The notes beneath the pieces were generated by a model. The model was given only the letters and a program-made list of their open reading frames with translations, was not told the origin of the DNA and ran no database searches. Source: Pseudomonadota bacterium (lineage in GTDB: Bacteria > Pseudomonadota > Alphaproteobacteria > Azospirillales > Azospirillaceae). From it: a stretch of 29,404 bases of DNA. The position numbers and the translations under genes were made by a program. The stretch lies in NCBI GenBank assembly GCA_023411035.1, contig JAEYPE010000260.1, positions 1-29,404 of the forward strand, written 5' to 3'. Positions 1 through 6,851 of the stretch are shown here, piece after piece; the stretch's first letter is position 1; each line of letters opens with the position of its first letter.

Positions 1-54
1 CTGGAGGTCGATGGCGTGATCGGCAAAGTCCAGCGAGTCCCCGACGAACGGCAT
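1..54 (-). CDS. Possible start of a divergent gene, cut by the window edge
   Basis: On the minus strand an ATG at 54 opens a frame that reads M-P-F-V-G-D-S-L-D-F-A-D-H-A-I-D-L-Q to the window edge. The residue pattern looks like real protein, while the plus-strand frame over the same bases (16-441) is Arg/Pro-rich and looks non-coding. An in-frame stop lies a short way upstream of the ATG, so this would be the true beginning, with a weak GGAAC nine bases ahead as ribosome site. Only 18 residues are visible and I cannot name the family. It would be transcribed away from prkA. The call is tentative. Confidence 0.3.
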   Translation of the reverse strand, partial: MPFVGDSLDFADHAIDLQ

Positions 55-458
55 CCGGGCCGCGTTCCGGAAGCCGGCTGGAAGTCACAGCCCCGCCGAC
101 CTTCATCCCTCCTGCCGGTGCTCCTCCCCCGGCCTTGGCCGACGGCCCGGCCGCGTGGTCTATTACTGAAGACCAGTTCGGCGACCTGTACGTCTTTTCA
201 GACTATCAAGGCTTTCCTCCTGGAAAGCTCTAGGTCGAGCATTACATTCAGATTTGAAGCATTCGAGTTTAGCACTCCGAAGGGGGCGCTTCATTTGAAC
301 CGCAACTGGATAAAAGGTCTGGCTTTCGACGGTGAGCGGAGACGCCGCGGGACCGTTGGGTCCGTGACGCCTCAGATTTCGCGGCAGGTGCCGCCCCCGC
401 CGCCCGGGTTTCCCGGCGGCAGCCCCGACGCATCGGACTAAGAGATACGGAGCGAGGA
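55..458. promoter_or_regulatory. Upstream region of prkA, lower in GC, with a small hairpin
   Basis: This stretch carries no convincing gene. Bases about 160-330 are clearly richer in A+T than the flanking coding DNA, as expected of a promoter region for the prkA operon and possibly for the divergent gene at the left edge. A perfect 7-bp stem (GCTTTCC at 211-217, GGAAAGC at 222-228) with a 4-base loop lies inside it. I could not place a -35/-10 pair, a sigma-54 site or an EcfG-type (GGAAC...CGTT) site with confidence. Confidence 0.4.
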
Positions 459-2405
459 ATGTTCCCGGCCGACGAACTGTTCACGCGCTATACGCAGTCC
501 TATGAGGGGCGCCGTGAGGTTGAGATGAGCCTTACGGAATACCTCCAGGAATGCCGCGACGACCCGATGATGTATGCCTCCGCACCGGAGCGCATCCTCG
601 CCTCCATCGGCGAACCGGAAGTCGTCGACACCGCCAGGGACCCGCGCCTTGGCCGAATCTTCATGAACCGGACGATCAAGATCTATCCGGCCTTCGCCGA
701 CTTCTTCGGCATGGAGGAGACGATCGAACGCATCGTCGGCTTCTTCCGCCACGCCGCGCAGGGTCTGGAGGAGCGCAAGCAGATCCTCTACCTGCTGGGC
801 CCCGTGGGCGGCGGCAAGTCGTCGCTGGCGGAGCGGCTGAAGTCGCTGATGGAGAAATGCCCGGTCTATGTCCTGAAGGCCGGCAAGGAGATCAGCCCGG
901 TCTTCGAAAGCCCGCTGGGCCTCTTCAACCCGGACGAGATGGGCGACCTGCTGGAGGACCGTTACGGCATCCCGCGCCGCCGCCTGACCGGCCTGATGAG
1001 CCCCTGGGCGGTGAAGCGGCTGGACGAGTTCGGCGGCGACATCTCCCGCTTCCGCGTCGTCAAGCTGCATCCCAGCAAGCTGCGCCAGATCTGCGTCACC
1101 AAGACGGAGCCCGGCGACGAGAACAACCAGGACATCTCCTCGCTGGTCGGCAAGGTGGATATCCGCAAGCTGGAGATCTACAGCCAGAACGATCCCGACG
1201 CCTACAGCTTCTCCGGCGGCCTGAACCGGGCCAGCCAGGGCCTGCTGGAATTCGTCGAGATGTTCAAGGCCCCCATCAAGATGCTGCACCCGCTGCTGAC
1301 GGCGACCCAGGAGGGGAACTACGTCGGCTCGGAGAACATCGGCGCCATCCCGTTCCAGGGCATCATCCTCGCCCACTCGAACGAGGCGGAGTGGCAGTCC
1401 TTCAAGAACAACAAGAACAACGAAGCCTTCATCGACCGCATCTGCGTCATCAAGGTTCCCTACTGCCTGCGCGTGCAGGAGGAGCAGAAGATCTACGACA
1501 AGCTGGTCAAGGGCTCCGACCTCGCGACGGCGCCCTGCGCGCCCTCGACGCTGGAGATGCTGGCGAAGTTCTCGGTGCTGTCGCGCCTGCGCGACCATCC
1601 GAACTCCAGCCTCTATTCCAAGATGCGCGTCTATGACGGCGAGAGCATGAAGGAGACCGACCCCAAGGCCAAGTCCATGCAGGAATACCGCGACCAGGCG
1701 GGCGTGGACGAGGGCATGGACGGCATCTCCACCCGTTTCGCCTTCAAGGTGCTGGCCGCGACCTTCAACTACGACTCGACGGAGATTTCTGCCGATCCGG
1801 TCCACCTGATGTATGTCCTGGAACAGTCGATCAAGCGGGAGCAGTTCCCCGACGATACCGAGAAGAAATATATCGAGTTCATCAAGGCCGAGCTGGCGCC
1901 GCGCTACGCGGAGTTCATCGGAAACGAGATCCAGAAGGCGTATCTGGAGTCCTACAGCGACTACGGGCAGAACCTGTTCGACCGCTACGTGGACTATGCC
2001 GATGCGTGGATCGAGGACCAGGACTTCAAGGACCCGGACACCGGCCAGTTGATGAACCGCGAACTTCTGAACCAGGAGTTGACCAAGATCGAGAAGCCCG
2101 CCGGGATCGCCAACCCGAAGGATTTCCGCAACGAGGTCGTCAAGTTCGCGCTCCGCGCGCGGGCGGCCAACGCCGGGCGTAATCCCGCCTGGACGTCCTA
2201 CGAGAAAATCCGTGAGGTGATCGAGAAACGGATGTTCTCGCAGGTGGAGGATCTGCTTCCGGTCATCAGCTTCGGGTCCAAGAAGGACAGCGAGACCGAG
2301 AAGAAGCACAACGAGTTCGTGTCGCGCATGATGACGCGCGGCTACACCGAGCGGCAGGTCCGCCGGTTGGTCGAGTGGTACATGCGTGTGAAGCAGGCCG
2401 GCTGA
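459..2405 (+). CDS. prkA: PrkA family AAA+ serine protein kinase
   Basis: The 648-residue protein matches the PrkA family over its whole length (E. coli PrkA/YeaG is 644 residues). The AAA+ core has a Walker A loop GPVGGGKS at residues 114-121, inside the family motif LYLLGPVGGGKSSLAERLKS. The C-terminal half is the PrkA kinase-like region. PrkA proteins are cytoplasmic and act in starvation and stress survival; kinase activity is reported for family members, but some recent work favours a protease or AAA+ role, so the biochemical label is not secure. The ATG at 459 is preceded by GGAGCGAGG (449-457), and the N-terminus aligns with known members from residue 1. It is the first gene of the conserved prkA / DUF444 / spoVR trio, and the DUF444 gene starts about 50 bases downstream. 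Confidence 0.95.
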   Translation: MFPADELFTRYTQSYEGRREVEMSLTEYLQECRDDPMMYASAPERILASIGEPEVVDTARDPRLGRIFMNRTIKIYPAFADFFGMEETIERIVGFFRHAAQGLEERKQILYLLGPVGGGKSSLAERLKSLMEKCPVYVLKAGKEISPVFESPLGLFNPDEMGDLLEDRYGIPRRRLTGLMSPWAVKRLDEFGGDISRFRVVKLHPSKLRQICVTKTEPGDENNQDISSLVGKVDIRKLEIYSQNDPDAYSFSGGLNRASQGLLEFVEMFKAPIKMLHPLLTATQEGNYVGSENIGAIPFQGIILAHSNEAEWQSFKNNKNNEAFIDRICVIKVPYCLRVQEEQKIYDKLVKGSDLATAPCAPSTLEMLAKFSVLSRLRDHPNSSLYSKMRVYDGESMKETDPKAKSMQEYRDQAGVDEGMDGISTRFAFKVLAATFNYDSTEISADPVHLMYVLEQSIKREQFPDDTEKKYIEFIKAELAPRYAEFIGNEIQKAYLESYSDYGQNLFDRYVDYADAWIEDQDFKDPDTGQLMNRELLNQELTKIEKPAGIANPKDFRNEVVKFALRARAANAGRNPAWTSYEKIREVIEKRMFSQVEDLLPVISFGSKKDSETEKKHNEFVSRMMTRGYTERQVRRLVEWYMRVKQAG

Positions 2406-2455
2406 CGGCCCGCTTCGCCACACGAGCCTGAACGGGTAGGAGGGGCTCCCCCTTG

Positions 2456-3748
2456 ATGAACATCATCGACCGTCGCCTGAATCCGCAAGGCAAGAGCCTG
2501 GCCAACCGCCAGCGTTTCCTGCGGCGCGCCAAGGAACAGGTGGTGAAGGCGGTGCGGGATGCCTCCGGCAAACGCGGCATCCAGGACATCGAAAACGGCG
2601 AGAAGGTGACCATCTCGACCGGCGGCGTGCGGGAGCCCTCCTTCCACCGCTCCGGAGCCGGCGGCGTACGCGATTACGTCGTTCCCGGCAACAAGGAGTA
2701 TGTGGAAGGAGACACCATCGCACGGCCCGAGGGCGGGGGTGGGCGCGGCGGCTCCGAAGGCAGCCCGGACGGGGAGGGCGAGGACGATTTCCGCTTCGTC
2801 CTGTCCCGCGAGGAGTTCCTGGACATCTTCCTGGAAGACCTGGAGCTTCCCGATCTCGTCAAGCAGAAGGTCAAGCAGACGGAATCCCATTCGCTGACGC
2901 GGGCGGGCTATTCGGTGACCGGCTCGCCGGCCAACCTGAACCTCGTCCGCACGATGCGGAACAGCCTCAGCCGGCGCATCGCGCTGAAGCGGCCCAAGCC
3001 GGCGGACATGATGGAACTGGAGGACCGGCTGCGCGAGGCGGAGGACCGCGGCGACGATCCGGAGACGCTGCGGGAACTGCGCGAGCAGTTGGAGCGGCAC
3101 TATCTCCGTGCCAAGCGCATCCCCTTCATCGACCCGATCGACGTCCGCTACAACCGGTTCGAGACGGTGCCGAAGCCCATCGCGCAGGCGGTCATGTTCT
3201 GCCTGATGGACGTATCCGGTTCCATGACGGAGCACATGAAGGACCTCGCCAAGCGCTTCTTCATGCTGCTCTACCTGTTCCTGAAGCGGCGCTACCGCTC
3301 GGTGGACATCGTCTTCATCCGCCACACACACGAGGCCAAGGAGGTGGACGAGGAGACTTTCTTCTACTCCACCGAAACCGGCGGCACCGTGGTGTCCACG
3401 GCGCTGGAGGAGATGCGGCGCATCGTCAAGGATCGCTATCCGGAGAACGAGTGGAACATCTACGCCGCCCAGGCGTCGGACGGCGACAACATGTCGTCGG
3501 ACAACGCGCGGTCGGCGGGGCTGCTGCGGGACGGCATCCTGCCGCTGTGCCAGTATTTCGCCTACATCGAAGTGGCGGCGGAACACAACATGGGCCTGTC
3601 GGCACTGGGCCGCGAGACGGAGCTGTGGCGCACCTACAAGACGGTGCAGGGGCCGGATTTGCCGCTCGCCATGCGCCGCGTCCGTTCCCGCCGGGAGATC
3701 TTCCCGGTCTTCCGCGACCTGTTCGCCCGCGACAAGGCGGGGGTGTGA
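2456..3748 (+). CDS. yeaH: YeaH/YhbH family protein (DUF444) with VWA domain
   Basis: The 430-residue protein follows E. coli YeaH closely from the N-terminal IDRRLN...SLANRQRFLRR segment to the C-terminal PVFRDLF. A Gly-rich linker lies near residues 93-107. A von Willebrand A fold carries a MIDAS metal site: D252-x-S254-x-S256 in MDVSGSM, T311 in ETGGT, and D342/D344 in ASDGDN. YeaH partners PrkA genetically in enterobacteria, and a VWA plus AAA+ pairing resembles the MoxR/VWA logic in which the ATPase remodels the metal-site protein; that analogy is inference. A GGAGGGG (about 2439-2444) lies 11 bases before the ATG at 2456; a TTG one codon earlier (2453) sits at 8 bases and may be the real start. 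The gap to prkA is short, so co-transcription is likely. Confidence 0.93.
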   Translation: MNIIDRRLNPQGKSLANRQRFLRRAKEQVVKAVRDASGKRGIQDIENGEKVTISTGGVREPSFHRSGAGGVRDYVVPGNKEYVEGDTIARPEGGGGRGGSEGSPDGEGEDDFRFVLSREEFLDIFLEDLELPDLVKQKVKQTESHSLTRAGYSVTGSPANLNLVRTMRNSLSRRIALKRPKPADMMELEDRLREAEDRGDDPETLRELREQLERHYLRAKRIPFIDPIDVRYNRFETVPKPIAQAVMFCLMDVSGSMTEHMKDLAKRFFMLLYLFLKRRYRSVDIVFIRHTHEAKEVDEETFFYSTETGGTVVSTALEEMRRIVKDRYPENEWNIYAAQASDGDNMSSDNARSAGLLRDGILPLCQYFAYIEVAAEHNMGLSALGRETELWRTYKTVQGPDLPLAMRRVRSRREIFPVFRDLFARDKAGV

Positions 3749-3759
3749 CCGCATGAGAC

Positions 3760-3817
3760 TCACCACGGAAACACTGAGATGAGACGGCTGCGTTCTTTCT
3801 CCGTGTCTCCGTGGTGA
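3760..3817. repeat. Palindromic REP-like element between yeaH and spoVR
   Basis: Two 20-base arms (3760-3779 and 3798-3817) form an inverted repeat with 18 of 20 positions complementary and an 18-base loop. The right arm contains the phrase CCGTGTCTCCGTGGTGA, which I recognise as an intergenic palindrome common in many unrelated bacterial genomes. The two mismatches suggest an ageing copy. It lies 12 bases after the yeaH stop and 73 bases before the spoVR start, so in RNA it would form a strong stem that could attenuate transcription or protect the prkA-yeaH message. There is no T-tract, so a classical terminator is not shown. Confidence 0.75.
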
Positions 3818-3889
3818 ATTTTCCTTGGGTTTCCAACCAAACCGCTCGCGCGCCGAAAAGAGTCGCGTGGAATGCGTGGGAGGCTGACA

Positions 3890-5446
3890 ATGACCGCTGT
3901 GATCGACAAGCCCGACAGCCTGCTCTACGACGGAGCGGACTGGGATTACGACAAGATCAAGCGCGTCTACGACGCCATCGAGGACATCGCCCTGAAGGAC
4001 ATGGGCCTCAACGTCTATCCCAACCAGATCGAGGTCATCACCGCCGAGCAAATGCTCGACGCCTATTCGTCCATCGGCATGCCGCTGATGTACAAGCACT
4101 GGTCCTTCGGCAAGCATTTCGCCCGCGACGAGACGCTCTACCGCAAGGGCTACCGCGGCCTTGCCTATGAGATCGTCATCAACTCCAGCCCCTGCATCAG
4201 CTACATCATGGAAGAGAACACCATGACGATGCAGACGCTGGTAATCGCCCACGCCGCTTTCGGCCACAACCACTTCTTCAAGAACAACCAGCTTTTCCAG
4301 CAGTGGACGGACGCCGAAGGCATCCTGGACTATCTGGAGTTCGCCAAGGCCTACATCGGCCAGTGCGAGGACCGCTACGGCCACCATGCGGTGGAACGGG
4401 TGCTGGACGCCGCCCACGCGCTGATGAACCAGGGCGTGCACAAATACCCTAAGAAGCGCAGCCTCGACCTGCGGCTGGAGCAGAAGCGCGAGCGGGAGCG
4501 GCAGGCGTATCAGGAGCAGACCTTCAACGACCTGTGGCGCACCGTGCCGAAGATGTCCGTCGGCGGCAGCCGCCCGTCCAAGACGGTGTCGGAGCGCAAG
4601 AAGCTGCTCGGCCTGCCGGAAGAGAACCTGCTCTATTTCCTGGAGAAGAAGGCCCCGCGGCTGGATCATTGGCAACGCGAACTCCTGCGCATCGTCCGCC
4701 ACATCGCGCAGTATTTCTATCCGCAGAAGCAGACCAAGCTGATGAACGAGGGGTGCGCGACCTACACCCATTACACCATCATGAACGAGTTGCACCGGCG
4801 GGGCATGATCACCGAAGGGGCGATGCTGGAATTCCTGCATTCGCACACCTCGGTCGTGTTCCAGCCGGAGTTCGACGACCAGCGCTTCTCGGGCATCAAC
4901 CCCTACGCGCTGGGTTTCGCGATGATGCAGGACATCCAGCGCATCGCCGAGAACCCGACGGACGAGGACCGCTACTGGTTCCCCGACCTCGCCGGGCGGG
5001 GCGACGGGATGGGCGCCCTGCGCGACGCCTGGGCGAACTTCCGCGACGAGAGCTTCGTGCTCCAGTATCTCAGCCCGCACCTGATCCGGAAGTTCAAGAT
5101 GTTCAGCGTGCGCGACGACGCGGAAGACCCTTATCTGCTGGTCGAGAACATCCACAACGAGCGCGGCTACCGCGGTATCCGCAAGCTGCTGGCGCGGCAG
5201 TACGACCTGGGCTTCCTGGAGCCGGACATCCAGATCGTGGATGTGGACTTGGCCGGCGACCGAAAGCTGATCCTGCACCACCGCGTGACCAACGGCGTGC
5301 TGCTGGACGAAAGCGACGCCAAGGCCGTGCTGCGCCACATCGCCAACCTGTGGGGCTACGAGGTCCAACTCGTCGAAGTGTCGGCCCTCTCCGAAGCCAT
5401 CCTGAAGGAACACGCCGTCACGGCACCCAGCGGCATGGGGATGTGA
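3890..5446 (+). CDS. spoVR: SpoVR family protein
   Basis: The 518-residue protein matches the SpoVR/YcgB family (E. coli YcgB, 510 residues) along its length. Recognisable blocks are the HAAFGHNHFFKNN segment near residues 120-135, MNEGCATYTHYTIMNELHRRG in the middle, FLHSHTSVVFQP, and GINPYALGFAM. The conserved His and Glu residues in these blocks could bind metal or a catalytic partner, but no SpoVR activity is established. The ATG at 3890 follows GGGAGG (3878-3883) at 6 bases; the frame also offers a start six codons earlier (3872), which has no such site. It completes the prkA-yeaH-spoVR trio found together across proteobacteria. In non-sporulating bacteria the family's role is unclear, probably stress- or starvation-linked. 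Confidence 0.93.
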   Translation: MTAVIDKPDSLLYDGADWDYDKIKRVYDAIEDIALKDMGLNVYPNQIEVITAEQMLDAYSSIGMPLMYKHWSFGKHFARDETLYRKGYRGLAYEIVINSSPCISYIMEENTMTMQTLVIAHAAFGHNHFFKNNQLFQQWTDAEGILDYLEFAKAYIGQCEDRYGHHAVERVLDAAHALMNQGVHKYPKKRSLDLRLEQKRERERQAYQEQTFNDLWRTVPKMSVGGSRPSKTVSERKKLLGLPEENLLYFLEKKAPRLDHWQRELLRIVRHIAQYFYPQKQTKLMNEGCATYTHYTIMNELHRRGMITEGAMLEFLHSHTSVVFQPEFDDQRFSGINPYALGFAMMQDIQRIAENPTDEDRYWFPDLAGRGDGMGALRDAWANFRDESFVLQYLSPHLIRKFKMFSVRDDAEDPYLLVENIHNERGYRGIRKLLARQYDLGFLEPDIQIVDVDLAGDRKLILHHRVTNGVLLDESDAKAVLRHIANLWGYEVQLVEVSALSEAILKEHAVTAPSGMGM

Positions 5447-5463
5447 TAGGGATTGGAGCAGTT

Positions 5464-5488
5464 CCCTCCCCTTCGCGGCGGGGGAGGG
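5464..5488. terminator. REP-like hairpin between convergent spoVR and cyclase genes
   Basis: CCCTCCCC (5464-5471) pairs with GGGGAGGG (5481-5488) over a 9-base loop. The flank that follows, GTCAGGAAGGGGGCA, is the tail usually seen on a widespread alphaproteobacterial REP-type hairpin. It sits 17 bases past the spoVR stop and directly abuts the cyclase stop, so it can serve as terminator on both strands. No T-tract is present on either side. Confidence 0.65.
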
Positions 5489-6748
5489 TCAGGAAGGGGG
5501 CAAAGCCTCCGCCACTCCCGCCGCCTCCGGGTCCAGCGTGTAGAGTTCCTGCGGGCGGCCCACGCCGCGCAGCAGGTAGCGTCCGACCGAGATCAGCCGC
5601 TCCCGGCAGTCCGGGGCGGATTCGGCGAAGGCCGAGGACAGCAGAAGGTCCTGGTCCAGCGACCGGCACATGGCGGCGATCCGGCTGGCCTCGTTCACCG
5701 CGGGGCCGACCACCGTGAAGTCCAGCCGGTCCACCCCGCCGATGTTGCCGTAGAAGACCTTCCCCTGGTGCAGCCCCAGATAGAAGCGCGTCACCGGCAA
5801 CCCGGCGGCGGAGCGGCGGGCGTTCAGGTCCTTGCAGCGCTCCCGCGCCTCCTCCGCGGCGTCGAGAGCGGCGCGGCAGGCGCCGTCGGCGCTGGAGCGG
5901 TCGAAGACGGCCAGGATGCCGTCGCCGATGAACTTCAGCACCTGCCCGCCGTGGCGGTGGATGGCCGTCACCACCAGTTCCGCATAGTCGTTCAGCAGCG
6001 GCAGGATGACCTCCGGCGCCGCGGTGTCGGTGATGCGGGTGTAGCCCTGGAGGTCGCTGAACCACAGCACGGCGTCCAGTTCCTCCGCCACGCCGCGGCG
6101 GATGTGGCCGCGCAGCACGCGGCCGCCGGCATCCCGCCCCAGATAGGTTTCCGCCAGCGTGTGGGCGATGTGCGCCATGGCGTGGCCGCGCAGCGCCAGC
6201 GCCAGCGTCCCGGTGAGGGTGAGCAGCGCGTCGCGGTGCGCGTCGCTGAAGCCGTCCGGATGGTGCGACACCCAGGAGGAGAAGATGCAGTCCAACTCCC
6301 CGATGGCGGCGCCGGGGCCGAGCCGGTTGACGATGGCCATATAATCGGTGGCGCCCTGCGCCCGCAGTTCCCCGACCACCGGAAACTCGCTGCCTTCCGC
6401 GGCGCCGTTCAGCCGCAGGCGCAGCATCGTCTCGCCGGAGCTGTAGAGCCGGTGGAAGGGGCTGCGCAGCCATTTCTCGTCGATGTCGGAATCGCAGCCG
6501 TCGTTGCCGTAATCGGTCTGGCGCACCTCGGCGGCGTTGCGCCCGGTGCTGTCCCAGGTGACGACGTGGCCGGCGATGGTCGGGTGCAGCGTGTCCGCCC
6601 CGACCACCGTCCGCGACAGCGGCACGCCCGCCGCGACCAGCCGTTCGCAGAAACCGCCGATCAGGTCGGTTTCCGGCACCCCCCGCAGCCCGGTCTCCAC
6701 GATCCAGCGGCTGAGGTCGAGAATCCCTTGCGCATCCATGCCCGCCAT
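5489..6748 (-). CDS. Class III adenylate cyclase with N-terminal regulatory region
   Basis: From the ATG at 6748 this is 419 residues. The C-terminal half is a class III nucleotidyl cyclase with every key residue: metal-binding D232 in LWFSDLQGYTR and D276 in LKFIGDG, adenine-selecting K272 and D343, and transition-state N352 and R356 in VNEASRI. It should therefore make cAMP rather than cGMP. The N-terminal 220 residues have no motif I can name and no membrane segment, so the enzyme looks soluble. Starts at 6739 (AGGATGG upstream) or 6832 are possible; 6739 has the better ribosome site. The gene lies 103 bases downstream of hrpB on the same strand and converges on spoVR. Its last residues and TGA come from the tail of the REP-like hairpin. 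Confidence 0.9.
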   Translation of the reverse strand: MAGMDAQGILDLSRWIVETGLRGVPETDLIGGFCERLVAAGVPLSRTVVGADTLHPTIAGHVVTWDSTGRNAAEVRQTDYGNDGCDSDIDEKWLRSPFHRLYSSGETMLRLRLNGAAEGSEFPVVGELRAQGATDYMAIVNRLGPGAAIGELDCIFSSWVSHHPDGFSDAHRDALLTLTGTLALALRGHAMAHIAHTLAETYLGRDAGGRVLRGHIRRGVAEELDAVLWFSDLQGYTRITDTAAPEVILPLLNDYAELVVTAIHRHGGQVLKFIGDGILAVFDRSSADGACRAALDAAEEARERCKDLNARRSAAGLPVTRFYLGLHQGKVFYGNIGGVDRLDFTVVGPAVNEASRIAAMCRSLDQDLLLSSAFAESAPDCRERLISVGRYLLRGVGRPQELYTLDPEAAGVAEALPPS

Positions 6749-6851
6749 CCTGCCAGAGGTCGCGTCTTCGGCGATGAACGGTTCCAAAGTCGCCGGTCGT
6801 CTCGAATTCGGCGGGCATGGCCCGAAAGTCAAGCTCCGGTCCGGAAAGCTG

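Noticed and set aside
438..2423. 661-residue minus-strand frame opposite prkA
   Set aside because: It is the antisense shadow of prkA; the Leu/Val/Gly/His-rich, Asp-rich composition is typical of the reverse strand of GC-rich genes and no family motif is seen.
2342..5413. 1023-residue minus-strand frame opposite yeaH and spoVR
   Set aside because: It spans two clear plus-strand genes and the palindrome between them, and its composition is that of an antisense frame.
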